Virus record (IMG/VR): IMGVR_UViG_3300036937_000041
Location: 26,369-90,368 of that record
Direction: 5' to 3' (one strand)
Length of the DNA: 64,000 nucleotides
Source of the DNA: a virus
The first letter of the stretch is position 1. Each line of letters starts with the position of its first letter. The notes beneath the pieces are model-generated. The model made no database searches. It was not told where the DNA came from and saw only the letters and a program-made list of their open reading frames with translations. The position numbers and the translations under genes were made by a program. Positions 48,590 to 57,101 of this stretch are shown here, piece after piece.

Positions 48590-49720
48590 CTACTGCACTC
48601 CTTTGAAGTTTATCGATATTGATATTCGAGATGTGTCCCAGTGGACAAAGCTGGGCACAAACGTCATATAGCCAAAGCATGGGCGCATGTCCAGGTCATC
48701 CGTTTCGAGCATTAGCATACTGCCCTGCCGTTGCCACCAGTCAAGCTGCGCCAGGTTGCGGAGCATCTGCGCGTCCCCGGCGTCGAACACCAGGTTAAAC
48801 CCCCGGGGGCGCAGTACATCGAGCGATCCGCTGATGATCATCTGATTATGATACCCACGATCCACCGTGTCGTACTCATCATCATCCCCCGACACTTGAA
48901 CTGGATTGCAGGGGAGTGTGTATGCCCCGGCCGCCTCCGCAGTGGCGTCCAGCGAGCTAGCGTGCGTTAAATATATGCAGTCAACGCCAAAAGTTATCGA
49001 TGATTCAAGGTCAAAGAGGGCAACCCGGGCGTTAGCCGACGGCGCCTGATATACTCGCCCCACCGCCTCAAACTTTGTCCACGTACTCGTACTGGACATG
49101 ATTATCGGCCAGCTCCCGTGGCTGAAAGAACTATCATATACATTTGCGTAAAAAGAAGTACCGCTGGGAAGCGCAGCATACAATCCAAGTCGATAGACAG
49201 CTTGGTATAAAAGCTTTCTCTGTGTATCATGGTACAAGATCGCCGCGTCTGACCCAGAAGGGCAGGCAAGCGCCCCCCAGAACCCAGTAGTCGTCTTATA
49301 CCCGTCGAAAGGAGCTCCGGTGGTACTCGATCCGAATTTAGTATTTATCCCTATGGGGGTAAATATGTTAGACGCATCTCCTGAGTCATAAAAATCCCAA
49401 CCCTGGGGGGTACCGTGCCCCGTACCATCGACATGATCTCCAGAGGCGTATGAGTAGGCGAGCGCCGAGCTCAATAAAATGTGCCCGCCGGACGGGGCGG
49501 CGGCCAGCCGAGCGTACTCAAATTTTCCACCGTTGCCCGCCGACGACGACAGACCGAGCTTGATAATGTCGCCGGGCAAAAATGTACGGTCAACAAGATC
49601 GTCGTCAACGACATCGATAGCGGTCGCCCCCGCACTCACCGGGTCGACCAGTGATGTCCGCACATAGTTTCCACGACTAAAATTTGATGCCCACTCGACA
49701 ACCGATAGTTTCCAGCTCAT
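48590..49720 (-). CDS. Minor tail protein
   Basis: A 376-aa beta-rich protein (MSWKLSVVEWASNFSRGNYV...; ending TSRISISINFKGVQ). Gly/Ser/Asp content and position between the tape measure block and the tip protein suggest a distal tail or tip component. The central region (SFYANVYDSSFSHGSWPI) resembles carbohydrate-binding folds. ATGA overlap with the upstream gene. Confidence 0.6.
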   Translation of the reverse strand: MSWKLSVVEWASNFSRGNYVRTSLVDPVSAGATAIDVVDDDLVDRTFLPGDIIKLGLSSSAGNGGKFEYARLAAAPSGGHILLSSALAYSYASGDHVDGTGHGTPQGWDFYDSGDASNIFTPIGINTKFGSSTTGAPFDGYKTTTGFWGALACPSGSDAAILYHDTQRKLLYQAVYRLGLYAALPSGTSFYANVYDSSFSHGSWPIIMSSTSTWTKFEAVGRVYQAPSANARVALFDLESSITFGVDCIYLTHASSLDATAEAAGAYTLPCNPVQVSGDDDEYDTVDRGYHNQMIISGSLDVLRPRGFNLVFDAGDAQMLRNLAQLDWWQRQGSMLMLETDDLDMRPCFGYMTFVPSFVHWDTSRISISINFKGVQ

Positions 49721-50946
49721 GTAGGCACCTCGATGAACGTGATCAAAAACTTACGCAGGCCAAAGTTGGTCTGCAGATACTGCTCAGATATATCGACCGA
49801 TAGTCTGCCGACCATCGCATAGGGAAGCCCGGGTACGTCGGGCAGATGGGTCACAAAATATCCACGAGAACAATAGCTGGCCAGCGTGCGGAAAAAATCA
49901 TAGGTGTCCGCCGAAGCGTCAACCACCTCGTAGGTTACCTGATATCGAGTAAATGAAAATATTTGGCTGTTCAGTATCGAGTCAATGCGGGCCTTACCGT
50001 CGATGCCGACCACGGGAGAACCCCCTTCCATAAATCTACCAATGCGTACACCGCCCACAGCCGGGTTATCACCAATGGTCTTAAAATCAGCGGAAGTATA
50101 CTCGGATATACTGCCTATATTATACTCTTCAGTTGTGCCCAGGGCCAGCCCAGCGATGCGTAGCTTGGGCATCACATCAGACCCAGCGTAGAGAAGAATG
50201 TAGTATGGATTTGCATCGGAAGTTAGCTGAAAAGACACACTATACTCATGCCAGTCTGTGGCCGTGGCCGCCACGTTAACGGTCGTCTGCGCGACAACCC
50301 CATTGACATTATTTCTGATCCCGAGGGTGGCCGTCCCCGTGTTGGTCCACGTACCATCTACTTTAAGCTTGGCCAGCAGAGTGTAGTACGTGTAGGGGGC
50401 GAGTTTGGGCAGCCGTATGTACACCTGAGCATCCGCAGAGAAGTTGGTCAGCAGATACATATTTGGATCCGCAGAATATGAATCTACAGCGTCGGCCAGC
50501 ATCGATCCGCCGTAAAATGTATGCAACCCCCCGCCCGGAAATGAGATGGTCCACCCGTCGGGCAGACCGAGCCCGATGATCGTCACCGGATCGCCCGCCG
50601 AGTAGAGGTATGCGATGGTCTTCGCCGGGTCGACGGTGACCACCAGCCCGGAAGCGTTGGCAACATAATGGATTTCGATCGCTCCCGGGTTGCTCGCGTG
50701 GGTTGAGGGGCCGAGAACAATCTTGTTCAGATATCCAAATCTGGTTATCCCCTTTTGAGCATAAGATCCGCTGGCGTACGCGGCGGCAAACAAATTATAC
50801 AACTCGGAGGGCATCCCCTCTTGGGCGACGACGGTGACCGTCGTAGTAGTATGAGAAGCTATGGTTGTCTCATACTTTTTTGCACTGCGCGGGCGGCTAT
50901 TCGGGATGGAGACCGCGGGTGCCCAGCGTCCGAGACTAATCGACAC
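49717..50946 (-). CDS. Minor tail protein, GTG start
   Basis: A 409-aa protein directly downstream of the tape measure, the usual place of the distal tail protein. The ends look like tail-domain strands (YQVTYEVVDASADTYDFFRT; RKFLITFIEVPT). The middle, residues ~130-280, resembles a jelly-roll carbohydrate-binding module. GTG follows GGAGGTTGATCG. Confidence 0.6.
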   Translation of the reverse strand: MSISLGRWAPAVSIPNSRPRSAKKYETTIASHTTTTVTVVAQEGMPSELYNLFAAAYASGSYAQKGITRFGYLNKIVLGPSTHASNPGAIEIHYVANASGLVVTVDPAKTIAYLYSAGDPVTIIGLGLPDGWTISFPGGGLHTFYGGSMLADAVDSYSADPNMYLLTNFSADAQVYIRLPKLAPYTYYTLLAKLKVDGTWTNTGTATLGIRNNVNGVVAQTTVNVAATATDWHEYSVSFQLTSDANPYYILLYAGSDVMPKLRIAGLALGTTEEYNIGSISEYTSADFKTIGDNPAVGGVRIGRFMEGGSPVVGIDGKARIDSILNSQIFSFTRYQVTYEVVDASADTYDFFRTLASYCSRGYFVTHLPDVPGLPYAMVGRLSVDISEQYLQTNFGLRKFLITFIEVPT

Positions 50947-50949
50947 CGA

Positions 50950-53775
50950 TCAACCTCCTGCGCCCGCTAATGATATTTCGCCGGTTTCAATCGCGTCCTT
51001 TATCGCCTTGACCGCGATATTGCCGATCGTAGTGGACGCTGTTTGGAGATCGGTATCGCCGACTATGACCGTGTTCCCCGAGATGGCAACGCTGGGCTGC
51101 ACGTACATATTTTGGATCCCCCGGGTGGTCGTGCCCCCACGAGTTTGGGCGGCCAGACTGGCGCTGTCCAGCGCCTCGTTGCCCGTCGGAACAGCGGTCT
51201 CCTTGGTAATCTTGTCGATGGTACGCTGCGCCGATGCTTCGACAAACGATGCGGCGGCGCCCGCGGCTATGGCGGCCGCGGTCAGCCCCGCGGCCTTGCC
51301 CCATTGTCCTTCTGCGGCGGCGGCTATGGCCTTGGCAGACCATTCTTTAGCCTTAAACTGAAGGATGCCCGCCACCTCATCGGCGGCCAGCTGAATGCCC
51401 ACGGTTTTCAGATATTTTTGTGTACTGATCTCCGCGGCCGCCCACTTGTTGGCCAGCGTCGACAGCGTGTTGTACGCGGTGCTGGCGACGATCACCCGAC
51501 GTTGCATCGCCTTGACAGACTCATTAACAGCGTTTTTATCATGATCTTTTTGAAGATTGGCAATGAGATCAAGTTTTTGCTGCGTGGTCAGCACCTCGTC
51601 GTTCAAAATCCCATTTTTAAGATCTTGATACTGTTGATCAAGCTGAATGCGCTGATTGATATAGTCCTCGGCGTTGGTCAGCCGTAGCCGCTGCCCGGCC
51701 TCATCGGTCTGGTTCTCAAGCTTGTTGATATTGACCTCAATATCATGCGCTTGCTGCCCGTAGTCGGCGATCTGGTTCAGACGGGTGTTCTGCACATCCT
51801 TTTCCATCGCGGCAACATTCTGGTCGATCAGGGCTATCTTGCCCGCAATATTTAGATCGCTGCGGTCAGCAATTTTGTCTATCTTCTGCTGCCAGCTTTT
51901 TCGGATGCCCGCGATCTCCCCATGAAATGCTGTCTCCATGTTGACCTGCGCCTGATCGGTCTGGCTGATCGTGTCCAGGCGGATCTTCTGCAGTTCGGCA
52001 AGATGCTCGGTATCCTGCTCATATTGGGAGAGCTCGCCGATGGCCGCCAGCGCTTTAACCTTCTCCTGTTTGGTCATCACCTCATCTTTGTCTATCTCAG
52101 CTTTCTTTGCCGCGTACTTGGCCATAATCTGGGTGATCTTCTGCTCGGTGTCAGACACTTCGTATACTTGTTGCCTATCGATCTCAGCCGATTGTTTGAC
52201 CATCGCAAGCTTCTCCAGCAGGGCTTTACCCACATCGCTTTCTGTCGGGGCCTTAAACTGGGATTTTTCTTCCGGAGATACTGGGGTGGGCAGCAGAGGA
52301 TTTGCCCCAAATTTCAATCCAAACAGTCCACTGCTAGTAAGAGCGGCCGGGGTCATCCCCGCTGGGGTTACAGACTTACCGGACATTTGAAGCACTGATT
52401 GGATAAGCGCAGCTCGATTAAGATCTTCTAGTTGTTTAGTGCGTATACGCGGGTCAACACCTAACTGGGATACGCCACCATATGATACTTTAGTGTTAAA
52501 CCCTGGGCCGGATGTTACAGGCGTGTACGGCTTCGGCTCATCAACAATATTATGGTACAAGCGATATGCTGCCCAACCAACTGCGGCGGCCGCTAGTACG
52601 CCGACGACTATGGGGATAATGGCCGCCACGCCACCGGCGGCCGCGGCGCCGCCTGCTGTGCCCCCCGCGGTAGCGGCCGTAGAGGAACCTAGGCCGACAG
52701 CGGCGCCGATCTTGGCCAGACTCAGCGCGGCGGTCAGCTTGCCAATTCCTGACATAACAATATAAAGATCACGAGCGAGCAGCAATGCCTTGGTCAGCAC
52801 CACGACTATCAACGCCGTTTTGACCGCCCCAGGATGTTCGACTAAAAACGTGGCGACTTTTTCAAACACGTTCCAGAGCTCGATGGCCACCTGTTTGGCC
52901 GTCTCCCATATTTTGGGCAGCCACTCTTTTGCCTTGTCATATGCCTGCTTAAACGCATCGGCAAACTGCCTGGCCCACTGCCTGAGCTTCCCAGAGTCAA
53001 TCAAGTTAGTCAGATAATCCTGTATCTTGGCCAGATCTGGTTGGATTATCGGAAACAATGCCTTGGCAAACTCGGCTTTGATCTGCGTCCACAAATCAGA
53101 TATGTTGGAGAGCAGTTGGGTGACCGACCCCAAGGTCTCGGCCATCATCCCCTGGAAATGTTTATCGGCGATGACCTTCTGCACCGCGCGGATCATCTGC
53201 AGATTGTTGGAGATAACCTGGCCCTGTTTGCTGAACACCACCCCATATTTTTCAAGATCTTGGTTGGTGATCAGCAACTGCCTGAGCTGCCGCATTCCCA
53301 GCCCGGTGAGCCCCGAGGCTATGCTCTGGATCGCCTGGACAACCTGCTCCAGTGGTTTCTGCGTCGCCGACGCTAGATCGCCCAGGTCGCGCAGCAGATT
53401 ATCTTTTGTGGGCGCCATGCCCACGGCCTTGAGCTTAATAAACGCGTTTGTAATCTCATCTATCTCGAACGGGGTATCCACGGCAAACTTTTTGATCCAC
53501 GCGAACGCACGTTCCCCCGCGGCCGCACTACCGTACAGCACTTTCAGCTGTATTCGAAATCGCTCAAACTGCATACCGGTGTCCAGTACCTGTTTTGCCA
53601 CATAGACAAGTCCGGCGCCCACCGCCGCGGCTCCGATCGACAAGTATTTAAACGCCTTGACCGCGGTACCGCGCAGGCGCCCAAACGCACTCTCGATATC
53701 CGAGACTGTTTTGCCCACCATTTTGGCGTCCATATCGACTATGATCGCGATCTTGCGCTTAAGCGTCTCGTTCAT
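50950..53775 (-). CDS. Tail tape measure protein
   Basis: A 941-aa protein that should set tail length and pass into the host during DNA entry. The N-terminus has the typical tape-measure layout (LSIGAAAVGAGLVYVAKQVL; FERFRIQLKVLYGSAAAGER). Two hydrophobic segments lie in the middle (TALIVVVLTKALLLARDLYI; AAIIPIVVGVLAAAAVGWAA). Long coiled coils (residues ~560-790) and an Ala-rich helical end follow. No peptidase motif is evident. The length would predict a tail of roughly 140 nm by the usual scaling. Confidence 0.92.
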   Translation of the reverse strand: MNETLKRKIAIIVDMDAKMVGKTVSDIESAFGRLRGTAVKAFKYLSIGAAAVGAGLVYVAKQVLDTGMQFERFRIQLKVLYGSAAAGERAFAWIKKFAVDTPFEIDEITNAFIKLKAVGMAPTKDNLLRDLGDLASATQKPLEQVVQAIQSIASGLTGLGMRQLRQLLITNQDLEKYGVVFSKQGQVISNNLQMIRAVQKVIADKHFQGMMAETLGSVTQLLSNISDLWTQIKAEFAKALFPIIQPDLAKIQDYLTNLIDSGKLRQWARQFADAFKQAYDKAKEWLPKIWETAKQVAIELWNVFEKVATFLVEHPGAVKTALIVVVLTKALLLARDLYIVMSGIGKLTAALSLAKIGAAVGLGSSTAATAGGTAGGAAAAGGVAAIIPIVVGVLAAAAVGWAAYRLYHNIVDEPKPYTPVTSGPGFNTKVSYGGVSQLGVDPRIRTKQLEDLNRAALIQSVLQMSGKSVTPAGMTPAALTSSGLFGLKFGANPLLPTPVSPEEKSQFKAPTESDVGKALLEKLAMVKQSAEIDRQQVYEVSDTEQKITQIMAKYAAKKAEIDKDEVMTKQEKVKALAAIGELSQYEQDTEHLAELQKIRLDTISQTDQAQVNMETAFHGEIAGIRKSWQQKIDKIADRSDLNIAGKIALIDQNVAAMEKDVQNTRLNQIADYGQQAHDIEVNINKLENQTDEAGQRLRLTNAEDYINQRIQLDQQYQDLKNGILNDEVLTTQQKLDLIANLQKDHDKNAVNESVKAMQRRVIVASTAYNTLSTLANKWAAAEISTQKYLKTVGIQLAADEVAGILQFKAKEWSAKAIAAAAEGQWGKAAGLTAAAIAAGAAASFVEASAQRTIDKITKETAVPTGNEALDSASLAAQTRGGTTTRGIQNMYVQPSVAISGNTVIVGDTDLQTASTTIGNIAVKAIKDAIETGEISLAGAGG

Positions 53776-54290
53776 TTTTTGGCCTTAGACTTCATTTCCG
53801 CGATTTCACGGGAGCGCACGCGCTCGCGCGCGATCCCTATGGTTCCAAATATGTCGATGATCTGTATGGGGTAGTCCAAGTATCCTCGTTCGGCACCTAA
53901 TGGGGGCACATGGTACTCTCGACAGAACGATTCCATGGTTAGCATCTCATTTATCTCCGCGGTTATAAGAGACTTCGGACATACACCGGGAAAGATATAT
54001 TTTAGCACCTCCAGCGCGGACCACTTGACCTCCACGTCCATGATCTCCGATACCATATCGAGCAACTGTTCGTCATCAACTTCAAACCGTTGGCCATCCG
54101 CGTACGAAACCCCGTGCTCTGGGGCGACCACCGGCTGACCGACCGTTACCGTGTGAACCTCTCCGCCAAACTTGTAACAACATCGTCGTTCCATATCTCC
54201 CTTGGATATGCAGAGTCGGCAGTCATATGTTTTTTGCCTTACCGACTCTGCGTTCATCCAGAGAATAAACTCAACGGAGAGGTCTAGACG
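53772..54290 (-). CDS. Tail assembly chaperone, -1 frameshift extension
   Basis: Second chaperone frame, translated mainly by -1 frameshifting from the 164-aa gene upstream. After the slip the frame continues RLDLSVEFILWMNAESVRQK and adds 172 residues, including CRLCISKGDMERRCC, ending KSKAKK at an ATGA overlap with the tape measure gene. An ATG at 54257 could also start a 161-aa free form. Such G/GT pairs guide the tape measure during tail assembly. Confidence 0.8.
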   Translation of the reverse strand, partial: RLDLSVEFILWMNAESVRQKTYDCRLCISKGDMERRCCYKFGGEVHTVTVGQPVVAPEHGVSYADGQRFEVDDEQLLDMVSEIMDVEVKWSALEVLKYIFPGVCPKSLITAEINEMLTMESFCREYHVPPLGAERGYLDYPIQIIDIFGTIGIARERVRSREIAEMKSKAKK

Positions 54291-54778
54291 TTTTTTAGAC
54301 TCTCCTTTAGCACATTAATATCCGCATGGGCTCTCATGATCTCCTCCTGATCAGTGGGGGAGATGCTCCACCAAATGTACTTCAGGTCATCGGGATCCTT
54401 GGTATCCTTGACCAGGATCGCCCCATCTTCCTGCTTGGCGTACGCCGCGGGTTCGGTATCCGACTTGAGCAGAAAATGATCATACCCGGATGTATCCTCG
54501 GTCGGCCCCGGACAGTTGGGCAACACCAGATAGTTTTTTACCCGGCGTACCGCGTTTATCCAATCATGACTATCGGAGTTGAGCATGGCGTCAACGTTGA
54601 TCTCCCGCTGTCCGCCCCGACGTTTGTCGATGATCGCCTTCGACACATTGGCCGCCTGCACCGCAACATCGCGGGTGCTCTTCGGCACAATGTAAAAGAT
54701 TGACTGCTGATCGGTCGGATTACCCCGATCGGCCTCTAACACGTACGGATACGTGTCGCGTGTGAGTGATGAAATCAT
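54284..54778 (-). CDS. Tail assembly chaperone, 0 frame
   Basis: A 164-aa protein between the major tail protein and the tape measure, as expected for the first chaperone product. It ends ...LKESLKNV, with the slippery site in the last codons. TAGGAGCCTAAC precedes the ATG. Frameshifting at the end yields a fusion of about 335 residues. Confidence 0.8.
   Translation of the reverse strand: MISSLTRDTYPYVLEADRGNPTDQQSIFYIVPKSTRDVAVQAANVSKAIIDKRRGGQREINVDAMLNSDSHDWINAVRRVKNYLVLPNCPGPTEDTSGYDHFLLKSDTEPAAYAKQEDGAILVKDTKDPDDLKYIWWSISPTDQEEIMRAHADINVLKESLKNV
54290..54296 (-). promoter_or_regulatory. -1 programmed frameshift heptamer A-AAA-AAC
   Basis: In-frame codons CTA AAA AAC GTC TAG: the heptamer A AAA AAC fits X-XXY-YYZ and lies two codons before the stop. 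The -1 frame is open from here into the second chaperone frame. GTCTA...TAGAC just around it could form a small stem. Confidence 0.85.
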
Positions 54779-54793
54779 GTTAGGCTCCTAGTC

Positions 54794-55834
54794 TTATGCC
54801 GGTATGCTGAGTTCATTCGCGGAGACAACCGTAATATTCAGTACGTGGTTGGTTCCGTCCGACGCTCCTTCAAACGGCAGGTTTAGCAGATGTTCGGTTT
54901 CGGCCGCATCGACCTCCGCCCCGGTATAGTGGGTGTTGAACGAGAAGATGATCGCCGAGCCACTGTGAGTTCCGGTCAGCAGCAGATCGGCGCCCGACAC
55001 CCAGTTGTCAATCTGTGCGTTGTCACCCAGGGTGGTCGTGCTCATCGCCAACGAGAATGTTCCGGTGACCGACAGTCGGTGGAGGGTAAACCCGGTGGGC
55101 ACCAGACTGTTGTAGAACAGCGGGGTGGCCCCGTTGGTGATCGTGAAGTCAAAGGACTGCAGACGAGCGGTCGTGCCCCCCAGAGTCCACGCGTAGTCCA
55201 AGAATACGTGATCGGCGGTGTCCTCCGGGGTGAACACCGACGCGGCATGCACATAGTTGGTCCGGAACGACCGGCCGGTCAGCTCCGCCTTGGCGATCAG
55301 CCGTTCCCCCTGAGATCCCGATACTCCGAAGCTGGTGCAGATAGCGCCGGTGAGCACATGCCCGTAGCCGGTGACGCTCGCCGGATCACCGATGCTCCTC
55401 GAAACGTCTATCCACATCTCAGGATCGGGTTGCCCCTGGACATATGGAACATATACCTTTGTATATGAGGTGGTTCCCGACTCAGATGCTCCCTTTTGCA
55501 GCAAGCTCCACAAGAATATCTCCGCCTTTTCGGGGGTGAGCCCGAACGACCCCAGGGAGAGCATCGGCTGCTTTTTGGTCAGCGTCAGTTCTTGGCCGAT
55601 GGCCGCCGAGCCGGTGCGCACCTCCGACAGACCGGTCGTCTTCTCCGTGGTAACGATCTCGATCCCCGCGCTGATATTCGGATGATCGTCGAGGATCAGC
55701 CCACACTTTCCCGCACCCCCAGGGCCGTCGTTGGTCGCCGCGAACAGCCCGGTGGTCGCCGAATCTGGTGTGTCGATCGCGGTGGTTCGAAACGACATGG
55801 CATATGCATCTTCCCATTTTACTCTAGTGGGCAT
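54794..55834 (-). CDS. Major tail protein
   Basis: A 346-aa protein, predicted tail tube subunit. Beta-rich, with the order typical for phi-like tube proteins (GIEIVTTEKTTGLSEVRTGS near the start, SFDFTITNGATPLFYNSLVP late) and a C-terminal Ig-like portion. Position just upstream of the chaperones supports the call. Confidence 0.75.
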   Translation of the reverse strand: MPTRVKWEDAYAMSFRTTAIDTPDSATTGLFAATNDGPGGAGKCGLILDDHPNISAGIEIVTTEKTTGLSEVRTGSAAIGQELTLTKKQPMLSLGSFGLTPEKAEIFLWSLLQKGASESGTTSYTKVYVPYVQGQPDPEMWIDVSRSIGDPASVTGYGHVLTGAICTSFGVSGSQGERLIAKAELTGRSFRTNYVHAASVFTPEDTADHVFLDYAWTLGGTTARLQSFDFTITNGATPLFYNSLVPTGFTLHRLSVTGTFSLAMSTTTLGDNAQIDNWVSGADLLLTGTHSGSAIIFSFNTHYTGAEVDAAETEHLLNLPFEGASDGTNHVLNITVVSANELSIPA

Positions 55835-56051
55835 TCTGGTCTCCTTTTCCCTCGGGCTCTATATCCCTTGTGGCCTTTTGTTTGACTAGCTGAATCGTAT
55901 CCGTATACACTTGTTGCAGTGTATTAATTTGATCATCCGGAACATCAATGGTCTCCCCATTGCGCAGCCGCGTCCACAGATCTTTATGCTGGGCAAAAAA
56001 GGGATGTGCTCCGGCGACCACCAGTCGTCTGTCCGTGCGTTTAATCTTCAT
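55824..56051 (-). CDS. Hypothetical small tail-region protein
   Basis: A 75-aa charged protein (MKIKRTDRRLVVAGAHPFFA...). Contains TIDVPDDQINTLQQV. GAGGAGCTGTG precedes the ATG. Not recognised. Confidence 0.55.
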   Translation of the reverse strand: MKIKRTDRRLVVAGAHPFFAQHKDLWTRLRNGETIDVPDDQINTLQQVYTDTIQLVKQKATRDIEPEGKGDQNAH

Positions 56052-56060
56052 CACAGCTCC

Positions 56061-57101
56061 TCATCTATAATTTGTTTCCAATTTAACTCTAGATCGATAC
56101 TCCACGTTGATCGTCGACGCGAACAACATCCCACCCTCGTACGGAGCATACTCGATGGAATTGAGCGCAAATTCCTGGGCCATGCCGTCAACCATGTAGT
56201 TGGCTTCCAGCACGCTGACCAACCTGTCGGCGATCGCCAGGTTTTCTCTGATCAACGCTGCCTTTGGGTATCCGCGGGACACCACTTGGAAGATCATGGG
56301 CCGGGCGAGCACCGCGTATCCGTTTGATCGTTCTTCGACAACATGCTCATTCTGGGGGAGAATGGTTATCGCCGGGTATAAGATTTTAGTCTTGGCCGTC
56401 TTGACAATCCAGTCCTTGGCACCGATGTACTGAGCATCCTGCTCGACAAGGGTGAGCAACCGGTCGAAAAATTCATTATACCCGGCGTCTACTATCTTCG
56501 GACAATATGTGTGATCGGCCATCTGATGATATGAGGTGATGCTCACCTCCAGCGACGCACTGGAGTTAAACCCCTTGGATCGTCCGTCAACTGTTTCGTA
56601 TATATCCTCGGAGTCTATACGGGTCGCAAACGATTGAAGAGTGTTGTCCGCCGCATACAACTGTAGGTCGTATTTGGCCACCTGCTTTACATCATCCACT
56701 ATATCCAGGCAGAAAGATTTTGCTGTATTCAGATCAGTGTGCTTCGCCGAATATACATCGATGGACAGCCTGTAGGACACCCACTGAGTACCGTCGGATA
56801 GCCGGGCTAAAAATGTTTTGCTGAGCGGGAAGATCGTCAGCGCGGGCAACACCGACTCGGGGAAGACAAAGCCGATCGGCCAGCTTTTGATCCGGCGGAG
56901 CGCCCGGCTGCTGTTCTGTCGCGCGTAGTCGATCAGCGCTTTTTTGAGCGCGCGCATCAACCCCCAGGTCTCGGTTGAGGCAAGATCTCCGGGCAGGCGC
57001 ACGCGCTGCCCCGTACCGGTATATCCACCGGCGCCCAGTCCTTGCACCCGAGGTTCAATATGGCCAACGCCAGAATGTCGTCCGCGATCTAGCGGGGCCA
57101 T
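56061..57101 (-). CDS. Tail completion/sheath-position hypothetical protein
   Basis: A 346-aa protein upstream of the major tail protein. Residues 50-200 are beta-rich (GFVFPESVLPALTIFPLSKT; SASLEVSITSYHQMADHTYC). By position it could be a tail terminator or connector, but it is longer than usual ones. AAGGAGGAAGCTG precedes the ATG, which overlaps the preceding stop. Confidence 0.55.
   Translation of the reverse strand: MAPLDRGRHSGVGHIEPRVQGLGAGGYTGTGQRVRLPGDLASTETWGLMRALKKALIDYARQNSSRALRRIKSWPIGFVFPESVLPALTIFPLSKTFLARLSDGTQWVSYRLSIDVYSAKHTDLNTAKSFCLDIVDDVKQVAKYDLQLYAADNTLQSFATRIDSEDIYETVDGRSKGFNSSASLEVSITSYHQMADHTYCPKIVDAGYNEFFDRLLTLVEQDAQYIGAKDWIVKTAKTKILYPAITILPQNEHVVEERSNGYAVLARPMIFQVVSRGYPKAALIRENLAIADRLVSVLEANYMVDGMAQEFALNSIEYAPYEGGMLFASTINVEYRSRVKLETNYR

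Noticed and set aside
52441-52450. GCGTATACGC resembling the promoter motif
   Set aside because: It is a palindrome inside the tape measure coding region with no gene start nearby.
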